A stretch of 64,000 nucleotides of DNA from Hexactinellida sp. DTS-2022 (taxonomy: Eukaryota; Porifera; Hexactinellida). The stretch is from NCBI GenBank assembly GCA_028753945.1, contig JAPNXP010000006.1, positions 2,356,001-2,420,000 on the forward strand. Reading direction: 5' to 3'. Below are positions 45,986 to 58,239 of the stretch, one piece after another. How positions within the stretch are numbered: the first letter of the stretch is position 1; every line of letters starts with the position of its first letter. Under the pieces are notes generated by a model, which saw only the letters and a list, made by a program, of their open reading frames with translations, was not told the DNA's origin and did no database searches. The translations under genes and the position numbers were made by a program.

Positions 45986-46054
45986 CTCCTCCCTCCTAAG
46001 CTGATGACACATAAGGTACCATCTGGAGGCAACAAAATAGCCTATCCGTTGGTG

Positions 46055-47400
46055 TCAAAGTCCCGGCTGATAGCAGTCCGGTGGAAAACGTAGTCTTCTC
46101 GATCGACGCAAAGGTGGAGCGTTTTCGACTTGTTCTTCCACTGCTATTGGTCTCGGTTCCACACTTGGTATACCAATCGCATCCAGGTTCTCATCGTTCA
46201 TCTCTACCTCCTCTAATAGTTTTGAGTTAGAGATCGTTAGAGATTTTTTGTTATTGAGGTGCCTACGGACAATCCTTCCATCTGTAAGCTGAATATTGAA
46301 GGACAACGGTCCGCACTTGTCTAGTAGTTTACCCTCTAACCATAAGGTTCCGTTTGAAAAATTCCGTACCATGACTGATTCCCCGATTTCTAGACTCTTT
46401 ACTCTCGTCCTTCGGTCGTGATTCAATTTTTGACTTTGCTGTTTGTTAGCCACTCGGGTGGATACATCTGGTCGGGTGGATACACTTTGCTGTTTGTTAG
46501 CCACTCGGGTGGATACATCTGGACAAAGCTCAAGTGTGACCTGAGCTGTCTACCAAACATCAGTTCTACCCGTTGTCGTGTGCGGAGTTATTCTATAACG
46601 AAAAATGAATCTCGACACTCTGGCCTCTAGTGAAACTGACGAACTCCTTTTTATCGCTTCTTTAAATGTCTGTATGGCTCTCTCCACTTGGCCGTTGGAC
46701 GAAGGATGGTAGGGAGCCGTCCTGATGTGTCTGATTTGATTTTTTTAGTAAATTCAGAAAACTCCATGCTAGTGAAAACCGTTCCGTTATCAGAGACTAT
46801 AATTTCCGGAAGCCCATGAGTTGCAAACATCGTTCTCAGCTTTTCTATAGTTGTGAAAGATGTTGAACAATTAACTATTGCCACCTCCATCCACTTAGAG
46901 TGTGCGTCCACGACAATCAAGAACCACTTGACCAAAAACGGTCCGGCGTAATCAATATGAATTCGTATCCATGGCCGCTGTGGCCACTCCCAAACGTGAA
47001 GGGGAACCTTTGCTGTCGTGTGCCTGGAAAATTGGCAAACTTCACACCTTTTTCCATAGTCTTCGATATCCTTGTCCATCCCAGGCCACCATACGAAACC
47101 TCTTGCTAGACTCTTCATCCGAGACACGCCAGGATGGCCTTCATGAACAATGTCTAACACACGCTTCCTCCCCTTGGCTGGTACTACAAGTTACAACCCT
47201 GCTTCCCCAAAGGACACAACCATCGTGTACGCTCAACTCATCCCTCCTGTGTTTAAATGAAACATACTCTTCGCCTTCCAAATCCTCCCAACCATTTAAC
47301 AACATGTGGTGGATTCGTGACAATACTGTATCATGGCTCGTCCATAACTTGATGTCATCAGCATTCACCAGCGATGATCCAAGGCCCTAAATGAGTAGGA
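46055..47400 (-). pseudogene. Gypsy fossil, integrase region
   Basis: Minus strand: a zinc-binding segment (HEGHPGVSRMK, CEVCQFSRH), the DDE core (IHIDYAGPFLVKW, IIVSDNGTVFTS), and a C-terminal tail LEIGESVMVRNFSNGTLWLE. Family Ty3/Gypsy. Part of a broken element; no host role inferred. Confidence 0.85.
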
Positions 47401-47507
47401 CCGTTTCTACGGGCAAAGGAACCTCCACTGGAGCTTCGGGAAGGGGAAGACGGCTCAATCCATCCGCGTGAGGGATACTTTCACCTCTCCTGTAAGTGAT
47501 TTTGTAC

Positions 47508-48810
47508 TTATATGCCCCAAGGGTCAAGGCCCACCTCTGTATCCGGGCTGAGGCTATGGTGGAACAGGTTGTTTGGTATCAAAAATATGTTGCAGCGGTT
47601 TATGATCAGTATGAATTGTGAACAACTGACCATACAGGTATTGGTGGAACTTTTTGACCGCGAAGATGATGGCCAACGCCTCCCTATCAAGCTGAGAATA
47701 CCCTTTTTCCGCCAAGGAGAGAGATCGTGAAGCATATAATACTGGCCTCTCCGTGCCGCCATCCCAACGATGCGACAATACTGCACCAATCCCATAAGGG
47801 GAGGCGTCACAACTGACAATGAGATCTCTTCTTGGGTCGAAATGTACAAGCAATTTATCAGAGGTCAGTAATCTTTTTGCCTGTCTGAAGGCATGAGCCT
47901 GTTCTTCCCCCCAACTCCACTCTCTATCCATCTGGAGCAATCCGTACAAGGGGGATAGTACAGAAGCAAGTTGGGAAGGAACTTGCCGTAGTAGTTTATT
48001 AGACCCAAGAATGATCTAAGTTGGGACTTGGGAGACGTCTTTTGGTATAGGAGCATCCGTAATGGCTCGAACCTTCTTTTCACTCGGTTTTAACCCATCT
48101 GCTGTAATAACATGCCCAAGGTATTCAACCGAGGGAAGGAGGAATGCATACTTGTTGCGCCTTAATCGGAGACCAACCTATTCTAGACGTGTCAAAACTT
48201 TCTCCAATCCCTTCAGGTGTTCTTCTTGATCTCGTCCGATTAAGAGTATATCGTCAAGGTACACGCACACATGGGGTATCCCCTGCATAACATTTTCCAT
48301 CGTTCTCTGGAACATGGCTGGGGCTGAAGCGATACCAAATGGCAATTTCGTGTATTGGAAAAGACCTTTTTGAGTATTTATTGTCGTAAATTTCTTCGAT
48401 CCCTCATCTAATGGAATCTGTAAGTAGGCATGTGCTAAGTCAAGTTTAGTAAAAGACTTCCCTCCTGATAATGATGTCAGCAAATCATCAATACGTGGTA
48501 ACGGGTACTTCTCCACAGCGGCAGCTTGATTTACCGTTATTTTGTAGTCCCCACAGATACTTATAGTACCGTCACTTTTCATTACCGGAACAACTGGTGC
48601 GGCCCACTCTGCAAAACGAACTGGTTCTATTATCCCTTTGTCTTGTAATCGTTCAAGTTCAGCTTCTACCTTGCCTCGTGAGGCGAATGGAACAGTTCTG
48701 GGCCTGTAGTAATTAGGATGTACGGATGGGTCCACGTGAATGTTCGCTTGTACAACCTTTACACACCCTAGTTCATCTGTAAACAGGACTGCGTGATTAT
48801 TAAAATTCAT
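47508..48810 (-). pseudogene. Gypsy fossil, reverse transcriptase and RNase H region
   Basis: Minus strand: WAAPVVPVMKSDGTISICGD, LPRIDDLLTSLSGGKSFTKL, HVCVYLDDILLIGRD (YLDD active site), then LRSFLGLINYYGKFLPN, and an RNase H start LIVSCDASPYGIGAVLSH, LDREALAIIFAVKKFHQYLY. Typical Ty3/Gypsy order. The element is broken. Confidence 0.9.
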
Positions 48811-49060
48811 TGTACTATCTCGCGATAGTTTTTATCTGCTGGTTTCCCTGGTGCCAGGAGATTTCTGATTAGTTGGTATGTTTGCGCACCACTGACACTG
48901 AGGAGAATCGCTTTTTGTTTATCCTCTGCTTCAATATCATTGGCTGTGAAATACTGCTGGAGTCACTCCGTATATGAACTCCAGTCTTCAATGTTGCTAT
49001 CATATTCGCTTATGTGTCCGTGACTCGTTGCCATTAAGACAATCCCACCTTCGTCGCCAA

Positions 49061-49229
49061 TGTAATAACGTGAAGATCAATGATAACAATCAATTAACAG
49101 AATAGTAACAACTGAATACGTCTACCAGAATAATCCTAATACAAGTTAGCACAAGCTATTTATACTACTTTGATCTGTTTATAATTGACGCCTTAGTCTT
49201 GCTAGCTAAATCTCTATTGAGTTACTACA
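49061..49229 (-). repeat. 5' LTR of the Gypsy fossil
   Basis: 169 bp; the minus-strand element begins here. The primer-binding region lies just inside, at about 49043-49060. Confidence 0.93.
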
Positions 49230-49380
49230 GACAAATATCCAGAAATTTGGGCTCTTAGTTAATAATACTCTGTTCTGTTGAGAGGATACGGAAGGATAAT
49301 AATAACAATAATAATATACCAAAGCACTAAGACCAATACTGGGCCACTATACTATAGTATAGTCGGCACAGTAATAATCG
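49230..49380. repeat. Repeat family R, copy A, right part
   Basis: TCTTAGTTAATAATACTCTG, then ACTGGGCCACTATACTATAG and TATAGTCGGCACAG match 61075-61162 plus 61618-61639. It serves as an empty site for the MITE at 61163. Confidence 0.8.
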
Positions 49381-49409
49381 CCTAGGCTACTATTCGAAGA
49401 AATACGGTA
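49372..49409. mobile_element. DNA-transposon terminus (TACCGTATTTC type)
   Basis: Inverted reading TACCGTATTTCTTCGAATAG, then TAGCCTAGGCGATTATTA, akin to the end at 25994. Confidence 0.4.
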
Positions 49410-49510
49410 CTTGTTTATCATCTCCATCCATCCTAAATTTTACATCCGTAGGATATATTCTACTACTCTCTCGTAAACATACAATTACTAAATATTATCT
49501 TTAGTTTCAT

Positions 49511-50319
49511 CATGGCCTACTATATAATACGGCTAGATAAGTCAAGTATTTGCCATTTTATTTCCAGGCCAGTGTTTACTTTCTAATTGCACGTAAAATA
49601 AATCACCTATTGTCATAGAATAAACTAAACTTAGGTTTTCAAATACGCTGGAAACATCTAAAATACTTTTGAGAATGATTTCTCATCGGATTTAACCACA
49701 ATGACGTAATCAAATATACATACCCATATATGGCAATGATGTTAAATAAATGTTAATTTTTTAGATAATTTGAGAATCTAACTTTGCTGTTTTTATCCTA
49801 ATGCATTTTTCTGGTAAAAATACTAACTACACTAACAAATTATGTCATTCCTTTCACTCAAATTCTTTTCAACGTCCATGTAAGTAAATAATTATACTAT
49901 TGTTATCAAACCATATGTTTTGTATTTTTTTAAATGTATAGTTAGATTTTAATCTAAGTCTTAAAAGTGCTGTTTGACGACGTACATGTTGCCCAGTCAG
50001 TTTAATGACCGTTCTTGTGACTTATTTAGCTAATGTTCACTGAATCTCTACTTCAATCTCTACTTCAAATCTCTACTTCATAATTAGTATTAATTACAAT
50101 ATATGGGTATGTATATCTGATTACCTCATTGTGGTTAAATCCGATGAGAAATCATTCTCAAAAGTATTTTAGATGTTTCCAGCTTATTTGAAAACCTAAG
50201 TTTAATTTAATCCACAACAATGTGTAATTTATTTTACGAGCAATTAGAAAGTAAACACTGGCCTGGAAATAAAATGGCAAATACTTGACTTATCTAGCCG
50301 TATAATATAGTAGGCCATG
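49511..50319. repeat. Foldback element with about 220-bp arms
   Basis: Left arm from CATGGCCTACTATATAATAC; right arm ends GTATAATATAGTAGGCCATG. Arms share GATAAGTCAAGTATTTGCCA, GGCCAGTGTTTACTTTCTAA and GAGAATGATTTCTCATCGGA. The spacer of about 370 bp includes three CTCTACTTCAAT units (50047-50090). Confidence 0.9.
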
Positions 50320-50410
50320 GTTACATGTAAAATACTCCTCATGTTTCAATTGACTAGGTTTTGTATTTAGTCATTTTATACATGCCTATATAAAATGTAT
50401 CCTTTATTAT

Positions 50411-50447
50411 TTAGAACACCGCTGTTCCGATTTGCGAGGGTTTACTG
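50411..50447. mobile_element. Tigger-type terminal fragment
   Basis: Inverted CAGTAAACCCTCGCAAATCG, next to TA. No partner end. Confidence 0.55.
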
Positions 50448-50451
50448 TATG

Positions 50452-50590
50452 CAGTAGCGGCGGAAGCGGTCAGGCCATGGCCTGATCACTTTTATCAAGT
50501 GGCAGGCCAATAGCTTGACCACTCTTACGTCACTAGTTAGGCCGGTCAAGCCATGGTCTGAACACTTTGCAACTGCTTCCGCCGGCCCTG
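50452..50590. mobile_element. hAT-like MITE G, copy 1 (139 bp)
   Basis: CAGTAGCGGCGGAAGC at the left, inverted CAGGGCCGGCGGAAGC at the right; inner GGTCAGGCCATGGCCTGA and GGTCAAGCCATGGTCTGA. The target duplication is unclear, though GTATG abuts both ends. Confidence 0.8.
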
Positions 50591-52265
50591 GTATGTATAT
50601 AAAAATATTATCTCAAGAATTCCACCTCAATCCATCCAAGTAGGTATACGCGAGCAAGTTAAGGTCAAATCATTTTTAACTGAAAATTACTTCATTTTTG
50701 AATTAAAATGATGGAGTTTGTGTATATAAAATGAATGTATTTATCTGAATTACTGGGGGATATTGAGTTTTGTAAAAATAATCTGAATTTTTTGAACTGT
50801 ATTGAACTGAAAATTAAATTAAATTGAATTAAATGAAATGATTCAATCCAAATTAATTGATTGTATTAAATTTTATGATCCAGATCGAAAGTTCAATAAT
50901 GAATTGATTGTGTTGATTGAACGGAAGGCAAAATGCTTGAACTGAATGATCTGGTAACCATTTCGAAAATGATCTGATACAATATTTTGATGAAAATAAA
51001 TCAAATCATTGAGTTTGACCGAATGGTAATTAATAAATATACCGAGAACTATTTGTGGATCATCGTCTATACTGTAACAAGCTTTTGTTGGTAAGATCTG
51101 CGTCGATTGCCCGATCGGATATAGCCATGATTATACTATATACTGTTCAAGATAGAAAAAATAACAGTCATTGACGAGTACAGTATGTCGGTTAGGTAGA
51201 AGTAGCGGAATATTAACTTGTGCCCAGACAAATACAGAATCAGCATACAAATTTGTTGAATTTCTTATTATTTAGAAAGAAAAGTATACAACTGGATGTG
51301 TAATTTAAATTTAAAGATATTGTCAGTGTGATCAAACAAATCAATGCATTCCAGGCAGTTCTTTTTCAATAATATTGGTATGAACTATCGCAACATACAA
51401 TAACAGTGAATCACTGTTGCTGTGTTACAACTTCTTTCAATGTAACAACATTTCTCCATTGACTTTGGGTTATAAACGAAAATTAACTGTAATTCAGCCA
51501 AAAGTGGACCGATTTTGATTCTTTTGGCTCATTTTGCGTATTTCAACGAGTGCTATACACGAGAATAACAGGCATTATGGTTACTTAGAAAAAATGGGGG
51601 TGTAAGATTCTATAATTGTACCGCTGTGCTATCTTGATGCTAAATGTAGCCGGAAATGACCTGAGTTTTTTTATAGTTCGATATTCCGATGAACGTAGTC
51701 AAAGCTATTTGATTTTGTTAATGTGATTCTTTTAGAGTTTCCTGTTAAATTAATCAATTTGTTTAGACTACACTCTTTGCCTGCATAATTAATTTGTTTT
51801 CCACTATACGATATAAAAACGGACTGTTATTATTCTCTGAATCATAAATTTGTGGCAGTATTACTTTAATAAAGTTTTCCAATGCTGCTGCTGCCAGGCC
51901 TTCGATAAAACTATTGCTGGCTGTATTTCACCAGCTTTATGATGGAAAACAAGAATGTTGGCGTACGTATCCAGTTTCTAAGCATTTGCAACTTAATTTC
52001 TTTTTTTTAATTCTAAGGACCACGCCGCTCCTCTGTGCACTCGTAAATATCATTTACTATTAATTAATACTGCACTATAATTATAATAAACTTGTTGCCC
52101 AATTTTCAATTGTAAATAAAACAGAGTTATTCCACTTAAAACTTTTTTCTAACACTACTTGATAAATAACTCAATTTTCTCTATATATCCGATGTTTCCT
52201 GTTGGGTCTTGTTAATGTTTCTCGTTTAGACATCTTTTTCAAGTCCACATGCGATATATAGAAAT
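50591..52265. other. Intergenic, low-complexity part, no gene
   Basis: 50790-51020 is rich in AAATTGAATT and GAACTGAATGA words. 51470-51670 and 51890-51980 hold nothing recognised. Confidence 0.4.
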
Positions 52266-52400
52266 CAGGGGTGGCGAAAGCGGGCAGGCCGCTGACTACT
52301 TTTATCAAGTGGGCAGGCCGATAGCCTGACCACTCTACGTCACTAGTTAGGTCGGTCAAGCCATTACCTGACCACTTTATAATTGCTTCCGCCGTCCCAG
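52266..52400. mobile_element. hAT-like MITE G, copy 2
   Basis: CAGGGGTGGCGAAAGC at the left. Inner TTTTATCAAGTGGGCAGGCC and CTACGTCACTAGTTAGG match copy 1. Right end GCTTCCGCCGTCCCAG. Confidence 0.85.
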
Positions 52401-52786
52401 GTAATGGTTGTTCATTTTCTAGTTTATACCAGGCCATTGGAGCGACTGTGTAATTTTGTAATTATTTTCCAATTGAAGGTTATCTCACGGCCAGAACTAG
52501 AGTGTAAAGAGAGGTACATAAAAATATATTATGTTGTATGCAAATAGAGAATTGATTTCGCAAACGGCTTAAATGGGGGAAGGTTTAGATTATTTTTGAC
52601 TTGTATATTAATATTCAATAATTATTTCAAATTTTATGCAACTATAATAGAACTTGTTTAGTACTTGAATGTTTTTATTAGTTCATTAATTATGACTTAC
52701 TTCAGCATAGTAGATATTTATTTTGTAAACAAATTTGAAAAGTAATATCTCATCCAAGGTTAATTTAAATAATACATCTATCTATA

Positions 52787-53348
52787 CACTAACCAGCCAT
52801 AAGTATTTGAACAACAGGGATTCTAGTGCACACACGATACTCGTCTGGGGACTTATTAACGGCTATTTAAACTACTCCGAAATGACTAAAAATATCTGAT
52901 TATAGATATGCATTGCAAAATATTGTGATTTCAATTCAATTTATCAAATATCCATGAAGTGGCATAAGTGTTCTGCCACGTGCCACTTGTGGCATAAGTG
53001 GCACAAATGAAAATGTGGCTGTATAACAGTGGAAAATATTCGGATTGATTTGAAATTATGCAGTTAGAGTAATTTAACGATGAGGAATTCAAATCTGCTA
53101 TCAGAATTCATATATTAACACTGCATCTTAATGATCACAACTTAATTCTTTAATTAACTAATTATATACTTAATCAGTTTAACGCCTCCATAAAAATTCA
53201 AATTCGAAAATTTTGCCGTTTTATTATTCTTTACATATCGTTTTATGTAAATAGCCATTTTGTAGCATCTACTAATGTATTATGCTCGTATAACCTCAAA
53301 TATCTGAATACAAATTATTGGTGTTCAAATACTTTTGGCCGTTTAGTG
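52787..53348. mobile_element. Tc1/mariner-type MITE, copy 2
   Basis: TA target. CACTAACCAGCCATAAGTAT at the left, inverted CACTAAACGGCCAAAAGTAT at the right. Inner core GAAGTGGCATAAGTG, GCCACGTGCCACTTGTGGCA. Confidence 0.88.
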
Positions 53349-54240
53349 TATATTAAAAGCGGAATTGTTGGGTGTTTGTGTGTTTGTCCAGAGAAAGTCT
53401 ATGATTTCTATAAAGCTGAAAATTGGCATGCAGGGGTAATTTTGTACTGCGACAACGATCTATTGGTTTTTGAAACAAAATAACGGGATTATGACGTCAC
53501 AGTTGCGAAAAACAGATGTTTTGTACTAGCTTCCCAATTTTGCTCCGATCTGTAGAAAATTCAAAGCATTAGACGTACACTAAATTTCTACACCTGATAG
53601 CAGTTCACGAATTCCCAATTTTCATTATGATTGTGACACAGTTAATTAATTAGTCCCTACACTAATCAACCATAAATAGTGTATCGTACCAACACAGGTA
53701 TAGCAAAGTGCAAGTGTGTGTGTGTGTGTTTCCGAAATTGCATACTGATTATATTCCAGTTTGGATTCCATAGTTGATTTCTATTCGTTATGTATTTAGC
53801 TTACGTCAATCACATAAGTATGCATAATATTACTATCAATCTGATTTGTTTGGTTAACAAGAATGCGCTTAGAGTCTCTAATGCATTGTTTATTTATTAC
53901 ACCTATATTGGCTTCCATAATAAAACTATCAATGGAACCTAGGATTTCTACTAGAAATGAAACCTTTAAACTATTATTGTGCAGAGATTAATTCGAAAAT
54001 TAATATATTACTTTGCAATACAATTTACTGAAATAAATTAATTGCGTATAATTTACCAACCACAGGTCTCAATTTATTTGAGCTTACAAGCTGAACGAGC
54101 TACCCTTAAGAATTATTAAGCTATTAATTAACTAATAATTAATAACTATTGTGCAATGAGAATAACTTACTCAACATAATTCCCCAAATAAATTACAGTA
54201 ATCACAACCCAAAATGAATTTTAGGCAGGCGCGTTATTAA
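53349..54240. repeat. Repetitive segment, related to 27.4-28.0 kb and 56.9-57.2 kb
   Basis: GAAAATTGGCATGCAGGGG and TTATGACGTCACAG recall 56930-57030 (TTTTTGCCATGCAGGG, TTATGACGTCAG). 53740-54080 matches 27480-27960 in places. A (TG)n run lies at 53711-53730. Confidence 0.5.
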
Positions 54241-54279
54241 GTAATAGTGTGTATTCAATAGCCAAAGGTGAACTCATTA

Positions 54280-54456
54280 GTAATATTACAGCTTTTTAAG
54301 AAAGGAAAGGCCGCGAAACGGCCGTTAATTGCATCATGTAATGCGTAACACGAACGAACAAAAGTCGGGAAGCGACTTTTGTGAGAGAGTGATCCGTCGC
54401 GAAGCGACCGAGACCGAAGGGCTTGTAATATTAAAACGCAATTAATCTCTATATAG
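54280..54456. repeat. GCGAAGCG-rich structured repeat, left flank of hAT 4
   Basis: Short hairpins GGCCGCGAAACGGCC, AAAGTCGGGAAGCGACTTTT and GTCGCGAAGCGAC. Related GCTTCGCGAC words at 8935 and hairpins at 57240-57380. Confidence 0.55.
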
Positions 54457-56854
54457 CAGGGGTTTTCAACCTTTTGCAACATACGACCCCTCTTATAGAT
54501 TTGGAAATACTCGCGACCCCCCATAATAACAATGTGAATTTTTTATTAGAGCTTATACTTAATATGACATACATACATAATTATGAATGAAAATTTTAAT
54601 TTATAAGCTTAATGTGAAGTTTGAAACTGTTTTTTTTCAACAAGTTGAGAAATTCTTGGCTCAGTTTTAGAAAGACAGCATCTTAAATCATGTTCAACCT
54701 CCAATCTATTTCGATTCCTCGTTTTAATTGTTAATAGACTGGAGAAACCTGTTTCACATAAGTAGGTAGGTTGAAATGGTAGTAGTGCCTTAATTGCGAT
54801 TTGTGATACCAATGGATAGGTGAGTAACATGGAACACCAAAACTGTGGAAGACTCATCGTTGAAAATATGGCCTTTGCTCCTGAGTCATTAATTAAATAT
54901 ATAAATTCTTCTTGGGCATCATCTTGATCATCTGGAATGCAATCTTCCACTTTTTGCACAAAAGGGTTTCTAACTAAATTAAAGTCTGATTGTCTAATTT
55001 CTGGGAAATATCGCGTAAATTCATCCTTCATAACTTTGAGGTGTAAAATAATTGCATCTCTCAACTCATCAGGTAATTGATAATCATGGATTTCAATTAA
55101 ATTTGTGACCCTAGAAAACATGCCCATTCTCCCATCCTCGATTTTCCTTATCCACAGGTCAAGCATACTTTGGAAAGCAGTTAGCTTCTCCACAAAATCC
55201 ATAATATAACTTTCTTTTCCTTGTAATGAAAGGTTGAGGATATTTAGCTTTTCGAAGATATCAGCGAGATAAGAGAGGGTCAGAAGCCAGGAATTATCAT
55301 TAAATAGTGCTACCCAATCTTCTTTATTTTGCAACTTGAAAAACTCTTTAACTTCTACATGTAAATCTAGAAAACGCTTAAGTACATTTCCCTTTGACAG
55401 CCAACGAACCTCTGTGTGGTACAAAAGCGTTTGGTGTCTTGCATCCATATCAAGACATAAATTTTGGAAAAGCTGAGTATTCAGAGCACTGGATTTAATA
55501 TAATTTACAATTTTGATGCAAACTTGAAAAACACATTTTAATACATCTGGCAATGTTTTTGATGCCAATGCTTCTCTATGTATCATACAGTGATTCCCTG
55601 TAACATACGGTGCAGATTCTTTTATGTGTTTCATGAATCCAGAACGACAACCAAGCATTGCTGGAGCACCATCTGTGCAAATAGATAATAGTTTTTCGTA
55701 TCTAAGGCCTTCACGTTCGATAAAGGAACTTACTTTATTGTAAATATCGATTCCACTAGTTTGCAAGTCAAGTTGTTCACAAAATAAAAATTCATCTTTA
55801 AAATCCAATTTATTGATGTACCGAACAAAAACAAGGAGTTGAGCACATGAAGCAACATCTGTGGATTCATCCAATTGTAGGCAAAACCATCCTGAGGGGG
55901 ATTCTTTAATCTCTCCCACAACCTGATTTTTAATATCCTCAGAAAGATCCAATATTCTACGCTGCACAGTGTTACCGGACAAAGATATAGTATTAAGTTT
56001 TCTCTCAGCATCAGTTCCAATCATAAGGCGTACAATGGCTTTTGTACATGGAAGTATTAATTCTTCTCCGATTGTATGGGGTTTCTTTGCTTTTGCAATC
56101 TGTAATGATACAATATAAGAAGCTTCTAGAGCTGATTTTGAGCTAGAATGAAAATCACCAGTAGCATCGAGCTTAGTCCTCTTTACAGTGTCTACCTTTC
56201 GTTGAAAGAAAGAAATATCTTTATCCTTACAATCGGAATGTTCCTTTTCAAAATGTCTTTTTAGCTGGAATGGTTTCATAGATTCAGCCGACAACACTTT
56301 GAAACAAATTACACATTGTGGCTTTTCGATGACTCCACTGATGATATTGGTAAATCCAAATTTTAAATAGTCTTCGGAATAAATCGCTTCTTAGTGTTGC
56401 TTTTTCCAGCCATCTTAACAGTGGTTTTTGAAAAAGGGATTTCTAAAAATTGAATTGAGAAGATAAAAATGTGAGATACAGACGGAAATATGTAAACTAA
56501 ATATACTTAACTGGAGTATTTATAGACTTAACTTGTGAAATATTCATATGTAATGAATATAGAAATGATTTCTATTGTTTCCTATTGTTTAAATTTAAAC
56601 TAGACACCTCAAGTTTCAATGGTATGATGCCAGTATTGTCATGGCATATAATAACAATGTCATATACGTAATTAAAAATCATTGTAAATGCACCGCGCAA
56701 TATACGAAAAATGTATTTTTAAATCATCTAAAATGGATAATTTACACAATTCATGACTTATTAATCAGTAAATTCTAATAAAGTTATGTAAATTATCTCA
56801 ACTTTTCGCGACCCCCCTAGAAAGCCTTCGCGACCCCCAGGTTGAAAACCCCTG
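54457..56854 (-). mobile_element. hAT transposon 4 (BED-finger, Charlie/ZBED5-like), nearly whole
   Basis: Perfect 8-bp TSD CTATATAG at 54449-54456 and 56855-56862. Both termini CAGGGGTTTTCAACCT, inverted, with GCGACCCCC repeats just inside. 2398 bp with one long transposase gene. The youngest DNA transposon of the window by appearance. Confidence 0.96.
54609..56413 (-). CDS. hAT transposase with BED zinc finger (ZBED5/FAM200/SCAND3-like)
   Basis: Cut-and-paste transposase on the minus strand. ATG at 56413 (MAGKSNTKKR); one frame change near 56375 separates it from the long frame, which starts YSEDYLKFGF and holds the BED finger (KPQCVICFKVLS, LKRHFEKEH). The frame stays open for about 590 codons to 54609. 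Counting from the GTG at 56297: first catalytic Asp at 143 (LQLDESTDVA), second at 209 (ICTDGAPAMLG), Glu at 515 (TYLCETGFSSLL). Other hallmarks: HCMIHREALASKTLP, EVRWLSKGNVLKRFLDL, FWCSMLLTYPL, IKTRNRNRLEVEHDLR. Length and end match the family, so apart from the one change near the start it looks intact. Confidence 0.93.
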
Positions 56855-56862
56855 CTATATAG

Positions 56863-57400
56863 TATACGTATATATATATTTTGTTTGTATGTACAGAATT
56901 GATTGAAGAAACTACAATACCCACAGGGCTGATTTTTGCCATGCAGGGTATTTTGGGTCTGGCTCGGAAAAGTTCGAGTCTTGAACGAAAATTCACATCT
57001 ACCATGGAATTATGACGTCAGTGTCACATATTGAAATTGTGAAAATCAACCTAATTGCTTATAGCTCAAACACCATGAAAGATAGAAACGTGAAAATTGA
57101 ATACAATAAGCAGATTAATAGTACCAATATATCCCCTACCCTAAATCAGTATTATGCTTACTCATTGTTAAAATATGACGTCATCATGGTAATACAGAAA
57201 TTTTTTATTAAACGTTTATTTTGAAAAAATTAATGGTTAACACACAACAACCGCTTCGCGGTTGTTGTGTGGACGGCGACACGTCGCGAACGACCGAGCA
57301 ATCGTTGTATAATCTATGTAAGAAGTGTGGTTGTGTTCTGTCGCGAAGCGATCTAGCTAGCGAAGCTCGCTAGTAATTATTATTCCTTCACAGGGACTCG
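56863..57400. repeat. Repeat flank with GCGAAGCG hairpins
   Basis: Continues the repeat interrupted by hAT 4. Palindromes ACAACCGCTTCGCGGTTGT at about 57249 and CTAGCGAAGCTCGCTAG at 57357-57373. The latter, a hairpin ending CTAG before T, vaguely recalls a Helitron 3' end. Confidence 0.5.
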
Positions 57401-57429
57401 TACTACACGAGTTCTACTATATTCAAACA

Positions 57430-57802
57430 ATAAATTAATTATGGGACAGATATTACATGGATACTCAAATAAGTCTTTTTGTAGATTATATAATGTAAAT
57501 CAATGCACTTGTAACAAACTTCAACTTGAGACTTTCAAAACGCATATTAAGACGCACTTGTTTAAGATGCATTATAATTAGTTTTCCTTCTTTCTTTTAT
57601 GCATGTTTTCAACCTTTCACTGGCTTTGTTTTGTTATCTTTCTTTTTTCTTTTCTTTTTCCTTTTGTATATTTGATTGGATTTCACTTTGTATTCCTGTA
57701 CTTATGTTCTGTACTTATTTATTTATTTATATTGTAAACGCTTTTTAGACACTGGTGTAAAGCGTGATAAATGCTGTATTATTATTATTATTATTATTAT
57801 TA
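57430..57802 (+). mobile_element. LINE (CR1/L2-like) 3' end, 5'-truncated
   Basis: The end of a reverse-transcriptase frame, NKLQLETFKTHIKTHLFKMH, with stop TAG at 57579-57581. A 3' UTR follows with GTAAACGCTTTTTAGACACT and AAGCGTGATAAATGCTGTAT, and an (ATT)n tail to 57802. The LETFKxxLKTxLF end and the GTAAAGCGC...ATTATTATT tail are typical of L2/CR1-like LINEs. Confidence 0.75.
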
Positions 57803-58239
57803 AGCTAAACGGAATTTATGCATACATAAAATTAAATAATTTAAGTAGAAAATTATCACTGGCAAACTATTATTACATACTAATTTACCGAATGAAATAA
57901 TTACATCGTATTTATCTGAAATATCATATCTGTACATTGCATTTGATTTCTAAACTACGATAAATATTCTAAATATCTAAATGCGAAATTCGAAATCAGC
58001 ATACCTGGTACCTATAATACATGTTTGGAAGCTAGCATCAACGTTCATTTTGAATATGGATAAATTTTTAACATATTTTGGTAAACAACATCTCTGAATT
58101 TCATTTTAGAAATTGAGAAAATCGAAATTAGAAATTAGGTTACATGTTTCCCAATAATCCCGTTGGAATCCTGCCTATGAATTAATTTTGAAATGGTAAC
58201 TTTTTTATATATTTTGGTCAAAGCAACAGTAAATAGAAT
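57803..58239. other. Intergenic, no recognised feature
   Basis: AT-rich, no structure recognised. Confidence 0.4.

Larger units (their letters stand above)
45817..49229 (-). mobile_element. Ty3/Gypsy LTR retrotransposon fossil
   Basis: Two LTRs of 169 bp that look identical (45817-45985 and 49061-49229), starting TGTAATAACG and ending TTACTACA. Flanks GACAC and GACAA suggest a 5-bp target duplication with one change. Minus-strand parts in order: reverse transcriptase, RNase H, integrase, integrase C-terminal tail. Gag and protease are not seen, and only about 250 bp separate the reverse transcriptase from the 5' LTR, so it is internally deleted. Identical LTRs point to a recent insertion, yet it is broken in several places. 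The primer-binding region (TGGCGACGAAGGTGGGA) and a purine tract (AGGAGGGAGGAG) sit beside the LTRs. Confidence 0.9.

Noticed and set aside
50790-51020. Possible AAATTGA-type MITE like the one at 59876
   Set aside because: No inverted ends or target duplication could be found.
57240-57380. Helitron 3' terminus
   Set aside because: The hairpin ends CTAG before T, but there is no spacer between hairpin and end as in classical Helitrons, and no matching TC start was found.
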